From Neobacillus sp. OS1-2 (GTDB lineage: Bacteria; Bacillota; Bacilli; Bacillales; Cytobacillaceae), in contig NZ_CP133265.1 of the NCBI RefSeq assembly GCF_030915505.1, positions 2,632,001 to 2,696,000 on the forward strand: a stretch of DNA of 64,000 bases. Direction: 5' to 3'. Numbering within the stretch: position 1 is the stretch's first letter; every line of letters begins with the position of its first letter. Of the stretch, positions 54,190 to 63,025 are shown one piece after another. The notes beneath the pieces are model-generated. The model ran no database searches. It was given only the letters and a program-made list of their open reading frames with translations, and was not told the DNA's origin. Position numbers and translations under genes: made by a program.

Positions 54190-55974
54190 TCACCATTGTC
54201 TTCCCGGATCGTTTGACATATTATTAAAGGTCCCCTTAGGGTAAAGTACGGAATAGTGGTCCATTACCGGGTTCTGATGGCTATTCGAAGGCTGAGGAAA
54301 TACTAACAAGATCTTGTATTCCGAACTTGCAATATATCCTATAATTTCCTCACCATTACTTTTTACATCATATGCCGGAGTTCCATATACTTTCTTCACC
54401 ATAGAAAGTGATAATTCATTTAATTTCTTATCAAAGGATCTCGCCTCAAAAATACGCTCCCCTTTGTTGAAACCAAATACCACATTGTGTTTCGAAAATA
54501 CAGCATAATTCCCTTTAGCACTAGGCACCCAATCAACCTTATCCGGATCTCCTAGCTTTTTCTCTGCGTCTTCTATAACAGTAGTTTTAACAGGAAACTC
54601 TGAATTTATGATTTTCCCTTGCTTTGCCAATTGCATGATAGTAGAGAGAAGCTGTCGCTGAATACCCTCATTAGATGATGAAGCAGCGGAATTGTCATTC
54701 GATGCTGGGGCATGGCTGGTATTGTCTTGTCCTGCATTGCTTTGTGATGCTTGGCCTGTATTATCTTGTTTTCCATTGCTTTGTGATGCTTGGCTTGTAT
54801 TGTCTTGTTCTGTATTGCTTTGTGATGCTTGGTTTGTATTGTCTTGTTCTGCATTGCTTTGTGATGCTTCATCTTGAGTTGTTTTATCTACTGTCGAAGT
54901 AGAACTGTTTGTGCTGCTGTTATTATTTGGGCTAACCTCTGAACTTTCTTGTTTAATGGTGCTTGAGCAACCTACCATAATTGTAAGAAATACAGCTAAA
55001 GCGGCACATAATGCCGAACTTTTTTTAAATCCTGTAATCATAATAATTCGCCTCTTATTGTATTTACTTGCATATCCTAATGTCCCAGTAATGGTCTTTT
55101 TTTCAGAGAATAATCTTAGCATGTTGATCATAGTCTGACCGTATTTTTTGACTTCTTCTGTCTTTAAAGTTTGGAGGACAGCCGCATCACAAGCGATTTC
55201 ACAATCTTGTTTTACCTGGTTAAGTGAAAACCAGATTAAGGGATTGAACCAATGTATGGCTTTAACAAACATAAGCAAGGTGTTTACCGCTAAATCCTGG
55301 TTCTTAATATGAGTTAATTCATGGCTGAACACAAACCTAAACTCTTCCGGGGTTAATTTGTCTATAAGGTCCTTTGGGATTAAAATTTTAGGACGGATCA
55401 TCCCGTAAACTGCAGGTGATTTCGAGAAATTGCTATAAATAATTTTTACCTTCGAATTTATGTTAAGCCTTGATTTTTCTGCTTCAAGAATTTCAATAAC
55501 GTCTTCTCTATGACAGATTGAACACTTTTTCAATTTAGCTATCATCAAAATATTTACGCAAAGCATATACAGTAAGGCTGTTGAAACACCTATTACCCAC
55601 AGCATTGCTGCCGTATCATAATTAAAAATAGCTCCTTTAATACCTGGGTCAGCTAATGCCTTGCTATCTTCTTTAGACGGTGCATTTTCGGTTTTAATCG
55701 TACTGGTTGATAGTATATTAGGAACATATTGCTCTGCTATAAGATGAGTATCAAGTTTCTTCTGCTCATTTGGAATAAAATTCAGCAAGCTTATATGACT
55801 TTGAATGCCTATTGGCAGTATTAGCCTAAGGACAAGCATAATCCATATATAATAATGAAGCCTTGCGCTAAGCCTTTGTCTAAAAATAGCCTTAATAGCA
55901 AGTATTCCTAAAGCTAAAATACTACCCATAAGTGACAGTAATAAGACTTCTTTAAATACTGCAGATAAAACCAT
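54190..55974 (-). CDS. BlaR1/MecR1-like M56 metallopeptidase with DUF4309-like C-terminus
   Basis: A 594-aa protein. The N-terminal M56 peptidase has four membrane helices and the zinc motif FSHELTHIKNQD (about residue 216). A single membrane helix follows (ALAVFLTIMVGCSS). Next comes a low-complexity Ser/Gln/Asn linker with about four copies of a 13-aa repeat (QASQSN.EQDNT.). The end is a DUF4309-like domain (KKLGDPDKVDW, VVFGFNKGERIFEARSFD). The penicillin-binding sensor domain of BlaR1 is absent. It is co-transcribed with blaI; it probably cleaves the BlaI repressor upon an envelope signal. Confidence 0.85.
   Translation of the reverse strand: MVLSAVFKEVLLLSLMGSILALGILAIKAIFRQRLSARLHYYIWIMLVLRLILPIGIQSHISLLNFIPNEQKKLDTHLIAEQYVPNILSTSTIKTENAPSKEDSKALADPGIKGAIFNYDTAAMLWVIGVSTALLYMLCVNILMIAKLKKCSICHREDVIEILEAEKSRLNINSKVKIIYSNFSKSPAVYGMIRPKILIPKDLIDKLTPEEFRFVFSHELTHIKNQDLAVNTLLMFVKAIHWFNPLIWFSLNQVKQDCEIACDAAVLQTLKTEEVKKYGQTMINMLRLFSEKKTITGTLGYASKYNKRRIIMITGFKKSSALCAALAVFLTIMVGCSSTIKQESSEVSPNNNSSTNSSTSTVDKTTQDEASQSNAEQDNTNQASQSNTEQDNTSQASQSNGKQDNTGQASQSNAGQDNTSHAPASNDNSAASSSNEGIQRQLLSTIMQLAKQGKIINSEFPVKTTVIEDAEKKLGDPDKVDWVPSAKGNYAVFSKHNVVFGFNKGERIFEARSFDKKLNELSLSMVKKVYGTPAYDVKSNGEEIIGYIASSEYKILLVFPQPSNSHQNPVMDHYSVLYPKGTFNNMSNDPGRQW
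54710..54875 (-). repeat. 39-bp tandem repeat coding for a 13-aa linker unit
   Basis: About four tandem copies of a 39-bp unit (on the plus strand: CTTTGTGATGCTTGG..GTATTGTCTTGTTCTG..). They encode the repeated QASQSN(T/A/G)EQDNT(S/N/G) linker of the M56 protein. Confidence 0.85.
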
Positions 55975-55991
55975 GCATCAATACCTGCCTT

Positions 55992-56372
55992 TTACTCGTT
56001 AATTTTTTCATCAAGCAATCTTTGAAGTTCTTCTAATTCCTTTTCAGAAATCTCCTCATCCTTAATAAAATTGGCGAGCATAAGGTGGAGAGAACCATCG
56101 TATACCTTTTGGATAAACGACCTTGTTTCTTCCAGTATGCAGTCTCTTTTATCCACCAATGGATAAAACTCATACTGAGGCATCTCCTTATTCACACCTA
56201 ATGCTCCTTTTTTTACCAGTCTGCTTATTAAGGAATGAATGGTTTTCGGGCTCCATGTCTTGATAGAACTTACTGCCTCTATAATCTTCGCAGATGTTAA
56301 TGGAGCTTCCTCCCATAGAACCTTCATGACGATCCACTCTGCATCAGATATTTTGCAATCCGCTTTCTTCAA
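55992..56372 (-). CDS. blaI: BlaI/MecI-family repressor
   Basis: A 126-aa BlaI/MecI-type repressor: winged helix (KISDAEWIVMKVLWEEAPLT, KTWSPKTIHSLISRLVKKGAL) and the C-terminal dimerisation part (LEELQRLLDEKINE). The start is TTG at 56372, behind GGTGAAG. Two TACA-n2-TGTA boxes lie immediately upstream. Its cleavage by the M56 protease encoded next would relieve repression. No beta-lactamase gene is in the window. Confidence 0.9.
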   Translation of the reverse strand: MKKADCKISDAEWIVMKVLWEEAPLTSAKIIEAVSSIKTWSPKTIHSLISRLVKKGALGVNKEMPQYEFYPLVDKRDCILEETRSFIQKVYDGSLHLMLANFIKDEEISEKELEELQRLLDEKINE

Positions 56373-56382
56373 CTTACTTCAC

Positions 56383-56427
56383 CATCCTACAAGTGTAATC
56401 TGAACTTCAGACTACACTTGTAGGATG
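56383..56427. promoter_or_regulatory. BlaI operator palindrome
   Basis: TACAAGTGTA (56388-56397) and TACACTTGTA (56413-56422) are two BlaI boxes inside a nearly perfect 45-bp palindrome, CATCCTACAAGTGTA.. ..TACACTTGTAGGATG, directly before blaI. Confidence 0.85.
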
Positions 56428-56469
56428 ACATTGTCAACATATTTTTCCCGGAAAAAAATACACAAAAAA

Positions 56470-56502
56470 ATGGTGCTTTTCTTTAGGAAGAAAGCACCTT
56501 GG
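56470..56502 (-). terminator. hairpin with minus-strand T-run
   Basis: GGTGCTTT / AAAGCACC stem; the minus strand continues ATTTTTTT. It has no gene to terminate now, so it may be left from a lost neighbour. Confidence 0.5.
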
Positions 56503-56558
56503 ACGAAAAAGTTCACAAATAGTCCCTATGAAGGACAAATTTGCTTTCTACTATAAAA

Positions 56559-56906
56559 ATGTACTCAAGCAAGCTTCAAGAGCGCTTGGATAAAGTCCTT
56601 TCTTTAAAGGATTATGATGTTAATAATGTATCGGCCGGAAGAGAATATATTGAATCTTACGTGAGCTTCTTCCATTTTGCTGAAGGGGAAGAAGAGGGGC
56701 ATTTAAACCGGTCATACTGAACAGAGCAAAGAGGATGCACATGCAGGGATCAACACGCTAGTGCAGATGTAAGTAAACAAATCCACGTGGAAGACAGCCA
56801 AAAGGGAGCTGGTACGTTACCGTTAATCCCATGTAGTGTCGCAGCCATCCTCTTTGTGACAACGCTAATCTTTGCGATTGCCTATCATCGGGAGCATTCA
56901 AAATAA
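56559..56906 (+). pseudogene. DUF6448-like gene remnant
   Basis: A frame starting MYSSKLQERLDKVLSLKDYD resembles the C-terminal part of DUF6448 proteins (helix, SAGREYIESYVSFFHFAEGE). It is stopped by TGA at 56718 but continues in frame to an end with a membrane helix (AAILFVTTLIFAIAYHREH) at 56904. The N-terminal half is absent, so the gene is decayed. Confidence 0.55.
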
Positions 56907-56917
56907 GGAAATACCCC

Positions 56918-56948
56918 TAGTACTTGATACAAATCAAGTACTTTTTTT
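56918..56948 (+). terminator. terminator before the response regulator
   Basis: AGTACTTGAT-acaa-ATCAAGTACT stem and T7. Confidence 0.85.
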
Positions 56949-56989
56949 CTGAACAATGCTAAGTTACATCTAAAATGGAGGGAATTCCA

Positions 56990-57694
56990 ATGGATAAAAA
57001 AAGGATTCTAGTGGTAGATGATGAGGAAAATGTATCCGATTTACTTGAATTGTACTTAAAGGCAGAAGATTTTGAAGTACAGACAGCAGCGGATGGTGTG
57101 AGCGCATTGACACTGGCCCATCATTTTAAGCCGGATTTAATCATCCTTGATATCATGCTTCCCTTTAAAGATGGCTGGCAAGTAGCAAAGGAACTAAGGC
57201 TGACGATGAATACACCGATTATGATGCTTTCTGCAAAGGGAGAAGAGTCCGATAAAATCCTTGGATTAACAATTGGAGGAGATGACTATGTCACGAAACC
57301 GTTCTCTCCGGGAGAAGTTGTCGCTAGAATTAAGGCCATTTTGCGAAGGTCGCAACCAGATGAACAGGCTAACAATCGACTGGAATTTCCCAACCTTGTG
57401 ATTGATATGGAAAAGTATGAAATTGTCGTAGATGGAGCAAAAATCGTAAGCACGCCTAAAGAAGTAGAACTGTTATGGCTCCTTGCTAGCCATCCTGGCA
57501 AAGTATTTATTCGAGAACATTTGTTGGATAAAGTTTGGGGATATGCGTATCTTGGGGATTCTCGCACAGTTGATACCCATATGAAACGGCTGCGGCGAAA
57601 GATTGAGAGTGGACAGCCTTATACGTATCTGCAAACGGTATGGGGAGTGGGCTATAAATTTGAGGTGGTACGTAATGAAGAAAAGCCTCTTTAG
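56990..57694 (+). CDS. OmpR-family response regulator
   Basis: A 234-aa regulator: receiver with acidic VDDEEN, phosphorylated Asp in IILDIMLPFKDG (about 53) and Lys in VTKPF, then an OmpR winged helix (KEVELLWLLASHPGKVF, ending VWGVGYKFEV). Closest in type to PhoP/ResD-like regulators of bacilli. The start at 56990 follows GGAGGGAA. Its end overlaps the kinase start by 20 bp. Confidence 0.9.
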   Translation: MDKKRILVVDDEENVSDLLELYLKAEDFEVQTAADGVSALTLAHHFKPDLIILDIMLPFKDGWQVAKELRLTMNTPIMMLSAKGEESDKILGLTIGGDDYVTKPFSPGEVVARIKAILRRSQPDEQANNRLEFPNLVIDMEKYEIVVDGAKIVSTPKEVELLWLLASHPGKVFIREHLLDKVWGYAYLGDSRTVDTHMKRLRRKIESGQPYTYLQTVWGVGYKFEVVRNEEKPL

Positions 57695-59135
57695 TAAGCT
57701 TCTGAAAACCTATGTGATTGTGACTCTTCTTAGCATTGTCGTCGTTAGCTTTTTTTTCTACCTTTTTTTTAAAAGCTATTATTTTGGTGTAAAAGAACAG
57801 CAAATGATTGCCCAAGGTGAGAAAATGGCCGGTAGTGTAAGTCCATATATCATGAATCAAGACTTTACACGAAGTAATGAAATTATCCATTATTATAATA
57901 AAATAAATAGCTCACAAATGTGGATCGTGAATAAGGACGGAAAACTGATTAACGGCTTGGAGGGACAGAAGAATTTCAATCATTTACACCCGAGAACGAA
58001 TCAATTAGAGCGGGCACTTAAAGGGGAAGTTGTTGCGAATCAAGGGACGGTAAAATATGTTGAGGGTCCTGTCCTTACAGTCGCCGTACCGATCTATGCG
58101 GGGAGTCAGGTGACCGGAGCTGTTTTTGTCTGTAATCCCCTTTCCGAGATTACAGATAGTATAATTCAGACCTTGGAAATCGTGATGTTTGCCGGAATTA
58201 TTTCGATTGTCATCGTGGCGGTTGTAAGTTTTTTTATCTCTCAGTCGATTACCCAACCTATTAAGGAAATAACGAAGAGCTCGTTGGAAATGATCAAAGG
58301 GAATTTTACAAAACAAGCGAAAGTACATTCATCCGATGAAATAGGGGTATTAGCCGGAACCTTCAATGAGATGATGAGGACACTTGATACATCACTAAGG
58401 GATCTGGAACATGAGAAGAATAAAATGGCGGCAATGGAAAGAATGCAAAGAGAATTTGTCGCAAATGCCTCTCATGAACTTCGAACCCCTTTGACATCAG
58501 TCCGCGGATATCTTGAAGCCCTATTGGATGGTATGGTAACCAGCGAAGAACAAGAAAATCGATACCTTAGAATTACGCTAAAAGAGACCCTGAGACTGCA
58601 AAGATTGGTCAATGGTCTCCTAGATTTATCAAAAATGGAATCAGGGCAAATGAAGTTTCATAAAAAGGAATTACATCTTTCCGAAATGATCGACCGCATC
58701 GTCATCAATCTTGAATCGTTAGCCGAGGATCGTGCACTTTCTTTAAGGTCGGCTGTGCCGGAATATGTACCTGCCGTTTTGGGGGACGAGGACTTAATTG
58801 AACAAGTTCTGATTAACTACATCACGAACGCAATCCGTTTTACGCCTGAGGGTGGGGAAATTACCGTAAAGATCGTAATCCACGAAGATGAAGTCCATGT
58901 GCATGTCATCGATACAGGGGTTGGGATTCCACCCGGTGAACTTCCGCAGGTTTGGAAAAGATTTTATAAAATTAATTCCGTTAGTCCGTCTTCGAAAGAA
59001 GGGGCGGGTTTGGGGTTATCCTTAGTCAAAGAAATAATGGATCGTTTAGATGGAAAGGTTTGGGCAGAAAGTACGCCAAATCAAGGCTCTATTTTTAGTT
59101 TCAGTTTAAAAAGAATATCACTGTTGGAATTTTAA
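57675..59135 (+). CDS. sensor histidine kinase
   Basis: A 486-aa kinase: membrane helix (YVIVTLLSIVVVSFFFYLFF), an extracytoplasmic domain of about 130 aa (about 40-170), a second helix (VMFAGIISIVIVAVVSFFI), HAMP domain (about 190-245), the H-box FVANASHELRTPLTSVRGYL (about 262) and the N, G1, F and G2 boxes (NYITNAIRFTPEG, DTGVGIP, GAGLGLSLVKEIMDRLDG). The start at 57675, inside the regulator gene, follows GAGGTGG. The ligand is unknown. Confidence 0.92.
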   Translation: MKKSLFSKLLKTYVIVTLLSIVVVSFFFYLFFKSYYFGVKEQQMIAQGEKMAGSVSPYIMNQDFTRSNEIIHYYNKINSSQMWIVNKDGKLINGLEGQKNFNHLHPRTNQLERALKGEVVANQGTVKYVEGPVLTVAVPIYAGSQVTGAVFVCNPLSEITDSIIQTLEIVMFAGIISIVIVAVVSFFISQSITQPIKEITKSSLEMIKGNFTKQAKVHSSDEIGVLAGTFNEMMRTLDTSLRDLEHEKNKMAAMERMQREFVANASHELRTPLTSVRGYLEALLDGMVTSEEQENRYLRITLKETLRLQRLVNGLLDLSKMESGQMKFHKKELHLSEMIDRIVINLESLAEDRALSLRSAVPEYVPAVLGDEDLIEQVLINYITNAIRFTPEGGEITVKIVIHEDEVHVHVIDTGVGIPPGELPQVWKRFYKINSVSPSSKEGAGLGLSLVKEIMDRLDGKVWAESTPNQGSIFSFSLKRISLLEF

Positions 59136-59199
59136 TTACCATTGCAAGTGACCTTATTAAGATGACGGTGGTTCCAGTGCTAGGCTAAGAACATAATAG

Positions 59200-59232
59200 G
59201 AAGCTTCTTCTTGAGGAAGAGGCTTTTTATTA
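59200..59232 (+). terminator. terminator after two-component system
   Basis: AAGCTTCTTC-ttga-GGAAGAGGCTT stem, T5. Confidence 0.65.
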
Positions 59233-59425
59233 TAATAAGATAAGTTTTCCTTACGGACGTAACAAGATTCTTTTCATAAAACCCTTTACCTTAGTATTCA
59301 TCATTTATTATAAAAATTTATATATCATTTTCCTTAGCAACATAGTAAAATGTTCACATCTATTTTAAAAAAGATTCCTACTATAGAGAAATTTTAAAGA
59401 ATTATAACTAGATGGAGGAAAGTAA

Positions 59426-60721
59426 ATGTTCCAGCAACATATAAAAATTAGCAAAAATCTTAAGTGGTTAGGTACCTCGTCAAAAAAGGGAATAATCAAT
59501 GTGTCAGACCCCAAGATTAATGAAAAACTCAACATGATTCAGCTAAACGAGGAACATCTTAGCCACGTTATATGTGTTCAACCTATTGTAGAATTACATA
59601 TTGAGGAGTTAGTTGAAGAATTTTATAAGACTGTGCTGCAAGTTCAAGAACTAAGGGAAATCATTGAATCCCATAGTACCGTCAATCGATTGCGTCAAAC
59701 ACTACGTGTCCATTTAATCGAGTTGTTTGAAGGAAGACTTAACCATGAATTTTTTGAAAAGCGAATAAGAGTGGCGAAAATCCATTATCATATAGGCCTA
59801 AAACCAGCTTGGTATATGGGGGCATTTCAGAATCTTCAATATGAGCTTTTTCAAGTTATGATGAATGAAGTGACAGATCGTGATGAGTTCCGTTTGATTT
59901 GGGCATCGATAATGAAATTACTTAGCCTTGAACAGCAATTAGTTTTAGAAGCTTATAACCAAGAGACAGAACAAAAGATTCAAGAAATATTTGCGGAGGG
60001 TCAAAAGGATTTACAGAATAAGATCCTGGAAGTTAGTGAAGGGTTGGTAGCTGTATCAGAACAAACCCATGCTTCAGTGGAAAATCTTATCTCAAACAGC
60101 AGAGATGTCAACTTTTTAGTCGAAGGAAGTTACGAACAAGCCAAAGAGATTCAATCTCAAGTTAGAGAAGGGGAGAAAGTCGTTCACACACTCCTAGAAC
60201 AAATGAATACAGTTGAGATGGACACGCAAACTATGAGGCACACGGTTAAGCTGTTAGAAAGTTCATCCCAAAAGATAACCGAAGTGGTTCAGATGGTTCA
60301 TGCAATTGCCAATCAAACAAATCTCTTGGCATTGAATTCGGCAATTGAAGCCGCAAGAGCTGGGGAGCATGGCAGAGGATTTTCAGTAATCGCTAAAGAG
60401 GTTAAGAAACTTGCAGAGAGAGCCAAAGATTCGATTGGAATTATTCAGAAGCTTGTAGACTCTTCGCAAACGTATACAGATGAGGTAACTACTGTACTAA
60501 AACGTGTAGAAGCTGCGGTTAAATCTGGTGCGGATGCATCGAATTCGACGAACACAACTTTCCAAGCGATACGAGCTTCCATTGAAACGAATGAGTCAAA
60601 TCTAAGTTCTATGAATCTACAAATAGAGGGACTGGTCAAGGTTATTGAGGGAATTGGGGATGCCACGACAAATGTAAAAAAATCAGCTGAAAAGTTAACT
60701 CAAGCAACTCAAATATTATAA
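59426..60721 (+). CDS. hemAT: HemAT-type globin-coupled aerotaxis transducer
   Basis: A 431-aa soluble sensor. The N-terminal globin domain (about 25-190) contains the proximal His region RVAKIHYHIGLKPAWYMGAF. It is followed by an MCP signalling domain with a long coiled coil and the highly conserved tip IANQTNLLALNSAIEAARAG. No membrane helix is present. Such proteins bind O2 at haem and signal to CheA. ATGGAGGAAAG precedes the ATG. Monocistronic. Confidence 0.93.
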   Translation: MFQQHIKISKNLKWLGTSSKKGIINVSDPKINEKLNMIQLNEEHLSHVICVQPIVELHIEELVEEFYKTVLQVQELREIIESHSTVNRLRQTLRVHLIELFEGRLNHEFFEKRIRVAKIHYHIGLKPAWYMGAFQNLQYELFQVMMNEVTDRDEFRLIWASIMKLLSLEQQLVLEAYNQETEQKIQEIFAEGQKDLQNKILEVSEGLVAVSEQTHASVENLISNSRDVNFLVEGSYEQAKEIQSQVREGEKVVHTLLEQMNTVEMDTQTMRHTVKLLESSSQKITEVVQMVHAIANQTNLLALNSAIEAARAGEHGRGFSVIAKEVKKLAERAKDSIGIIQKLVDSSQTYTDEVTTVLKRVEAAVKSGADASNSTNTTFQAIRASIETNESNLSSMNLQIEGLVKVIEGIGDATTNVKKSAEKLTQATQIL

Positions 60722-60922
60722 TTATTGCAGAGGTCGGTTGTCAGAAAGATGGAGAAAAAGAAAAAACCAGCGACATTGGCAAATCGAGATACCAGAAACT
60801 AATCAATAGTAGGTATAATAAACGGCAGCCCATATTCACCGAATAAATCCCGTGTTTAACCATTAAAATAGTGGAAATCTCTGTACATGGGATCTACTTC
60901 GATGAATACGGAGATGAAGAGT

Positions 60923-62146
60923 CTAATAATGAAGGGATTGGCTCCTCTTCTGATAGGCTTTTGATGAAATGACTGCTAGTAAGAGAATGGCTATTAGAAT
61001 ATAGGACCCACCGCCAATCATGCCCAAAGAGCGTGGGGCAAGATAGTTTAGAGCAATACCTGATAAAAACATAGATAGGCCTAAAATGGTGTTCCCGATG
61101 GTGGCTAACAGGCCAAACATCATTCCCTGGTGTTCCTCCGGAATCTCTTTCATTAAGATGGTATCAAAACAGGCATTTCCAATCCCGGACATAAATGCCA
61201 CACTGCAAAATAGTAGAAAGGCCAGCCCGACGATATGGATTCTACTTAATAGTAACAGCGAAGCTCCCTCTATCAGTAAGCAGACTAAACCCGTGACCAG
61301 GAAATTTTTCCTCAAGCGATTTGCAATGAAGTAGCTTAGGGTTAAACCGATTCCTAAGGCTCCATAAAATAGACCGACACCGATATCGCCCAGTTGAAAC
61401 TCATTTACGGCATATACGCTAATGAGGACATTATCGATACCGTTCATGGAGGCAATTAAGACTTCGCAAATCAGGAGGATGAGAACAGAAGCGGACATCA
61501 AAATGACTTTTTTGAATACAGTGAACGGGGCTTCCATTTTAGGCACAGCACCTTCCTGCACTCGTTTGTGCTCGGGAAACCTTATTGTTGAGATAATAGC
61601 AGCTGCTCCTAGGAAAGAGGCGGCATTGAACCAAAAGGTTACATGGGCTCCAAAAATAAACGACACAATTCCTCCGGAAAAGGCCCCTCCGATTAAGACA
61701 ATCCCGATTAAAACTTGTTCCAAACTATTTACTTTTATCAGCTTTTCCTTGTTTACAAGGAGAGGAATGGCAGACTTTCTCGCCGGGCTATAAATAGCTT
61801 CACCGGCTGCCAAAAAAAATGAACTGAGATACACGATCCACAGATCCTCTTCGCTATGAACCCATAAAAAGGATAGGGCAAATAGGATGCGAAACAGATC
61901 GGTTGCCACTAATATCGACTTTTTAGGAACCCTGTCAGCCAGCCAGCCTCCTAATGGTCCGAAAAAGACAAATGGGATTAATCGAATAGCTAACGTCATG
62001 CCTACTGCCAAGCCTGATCCGGTTATCTGTAATAGCATCGCTAATATGGCAACGGAACTAAAACGATCGCCAATCCCATTCACAACCCCAGCCAAGAATA
62101 ATTTCCGATATTCTTTTTCAACTTTGATCATGGAATTTCCCATCAT
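60923..62146 (-). CDS. MFS exporter
   Basis: A 407-aa, 12-helix major facilitator (MFS_3/enterobactin-exporter-like) protein. Seen: an opening FLAGVVNGIGDRFSSVAILA, then FGPLGGWLADRVPKKSILVA (motif A) and SPARKSAIPLLV. It is read from the minus strand, downstream of the ArsR-type gene, with a terminator and a half operator between. Probable drug or siderophore efflux under ArsR-type control; the substrate is not known. GAAGGTAATA precedes the start. Confidence 0.85.
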   Translation of the reverse strand: MMGNSMIKVEKEYRKLFLAGVVNGIGDRFSSVAILAMLLQITGSGLAVGMTLAIRLIPFVFFGPLGGWLADRVPKKSILVATDLFRILFALSFLWVHSEEDLWIVYLSSFFLAAGEAIYSPARKSAIPLLVNKEKLIKVNSLEQVLIGIVLIGGAFSGGIVSFIFGAHVTFWFNAASFLGAAAIISTIRFPEHKRVQEGAVPKMEAPFTVFKKVILMSASVLILLICEVLIASMNGIDNVLISVYAVNEFQLGDIGVGLFYGALGIGLTLSYFIANRLRKNFLVTGLVCLLIEGASLLLLSRIHIVGLAFLLFCSVAFMSGIGNACFDTILMKEIPEEHQGMMFGLLATIGNTILGLSMFLSGIALNYLAPRSLGMIGGGSYILIAILLLAVISSKAYQKRSQSLHY

Positions 62147-62179
62147 TATTACCTTCTTTCATCATAGTCTAATTTTATA

Positions 62180-62193
62180 TATATCTAATTGGA
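62180..62193. promoter_or_regulatory. second ArsR-type operator copy before the MFS gene
   Basis: TATCTAATTGGATG matches 12 of 14 bases of the core TATCTAATTAGATA of the palindrome at 62821-62852 and lies 33 bp before the MFS start. Confidence 0.55.
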
Positions 62194-62198
62194 TGGGT

Positions 62199-62225
62199 GT
62201 AAAAAAGAGGCGCCGGGTGACGCCC
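62199..62225 (-). terminator. terminator after the ArsR-type gene
   Basis: GGGCG / CGCC stem on the minus strand followed by T6, just past the ArsR-type stop. Confidence 0.6.
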
Positions 62226-62226
62226 T

Positions 62227-62805
62227 TTAACTTAACCACCATAATTCAACAGGATTTAATTCATATAGATTATTTTCCCGGTACATATACTGACACATGA
62301 TGAGTTCACGCCGTAATGTTGCATAATCTTCATGGAATTGCTTTAAATAGTCATTGATTTCTTTCTCTTGATATACTTTTCCAAATTCTAATCCCTTTGC
62401 CATTTGTTCCAGGACAACAAGCTTTTTCTTTCGTTGAGCAGGGTAATTTTTTAATTTCCCTTCTTTTGTGAAGAAGTTGTGGAGAATGACAGCTCGTTCC
62501 TCGGCAGTTACGGACATTTCCACGCGAGCTTCACCACCTGTTCCAACCGTGAGAATGGCTTTGGCATTACTTTCTAATGCCTTTAGGTTAAGTGAAAAAT
62601 AGATGGTGTTTTTGTCACGTTGTTCCTTGATCAGGCCAACTTCTCGCAACTTTGCCATATGATGGGTAATCGTCGGCGGTTTGAGCCCGAGCTTTCCCGC
62701 AATTGCTTGCCCGTGTAAAGGGCCTTGTTGGAGAAGGCCGATAATCCGAACGCGTGTAAGGTCCCCCAATGCTTTATGAAATTCAACAATTTTATTTAAT
62801 TGCAT
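62227..62805 (-). CDS. ArsR-family regulator with DUF2087 domain
   Basis: A 192-aa regulator: N-terminal ArsR winged helix (FHKALGDLTRVRIIGLLQQG, HGQAIAGKLGLKPPTITHHM) and a C-terminal DUF2087 domain (ILHNFFTKEGKLKNYPAQRK, FGKVYQEKEINDYLKQF, with the final RRELI). DUF2087 is common behind ArsR domains and may bind a ligand. The start at 62805 follows AAGGTGTG. A perfect palindrome sits directly upstream, and a related sequence precedes the MFS gene downstream. So it probably represses both. Confidence 0.85.
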   Translation of the reverse strand: MQLNKIVEFHKALGDLTRVRIIGLLQQGPLHGQAIAGKLGLKPPTITHHMAKLREVGLIKEQRDKNTIYFSLNLKALESNAKAILTVGTGGEARVEMSVTAEERAVILHNFFTKEGKLKNYPAQRKKKLVVLEQMAKGLEFGKVYQEKEINDYLKQFHEDYATLRRELIMCQYMYRENNLYELNPVELWWLS

Positions 62806-62820
62806 AATCAACACACCTTA

Positions 62821-62852
62821 TTCAATTAGTATCTAATTAGATACTAATTGAA
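62821..62852. promoter_or_regulatory. perfect 32-bp operator palindrome
   Basis: TTCAATTAGTATCTAA followed by its exact reverse complement, 16 bp before the ArsR-type start. A clear autoregulatory site. Confidence 0.85.
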
Positions 62853-62884
62853 TTAAGCTGATTTAGCAATAGGTAAATTTAGTG

Positions 62885-63010
62885 GAAAACCATTTTTTTT
62901 CATGAAGCCGATGAAGGACAGATCCCTGTTGAAAACTGCGCGATTAGTCCTTCGTGAAGCCGATGAAGGACAAACCTCCAAAACTCCCCGGCAGAAAAGT
63001 CCTTCATGAA
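62885..63010. repeat. intergenic GAAGGAC repeats
   Basis: Three units of the type (C)GATGAAGGACA .. AGTCCTTCgTGAA at about 62908, 62945 and 62990. A related piece CTATGAAGGACAAAT is at 56526. Convergent AGTCCTTC/GAAGGACT arms can form hairpins; no gene is present. Confidence 0.6.
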
Positions 63011-63025
63011 CCCGAGTACCAGCTC

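Noticed and set aside
54675..54902. Open frames on the plus strand across the M56 linker repeat
   Set aside because: They are the complement of the 39-bp tandem repeat; no ribosome site and the minus frame is a clear M56 protein.
60840..60969. Plus-strand coding-like text (VEISVHGIYFDEYGDE) at the MFS 3' end
   Set aside because: Short, no start or ribosome site, overlaps the MFS gene; could be a remnant but not supportable.
61422..61793. Plus-strand frames within the MFS gene
   Set aside because: Shadows of a clear 12-helix transporter on the other strand.
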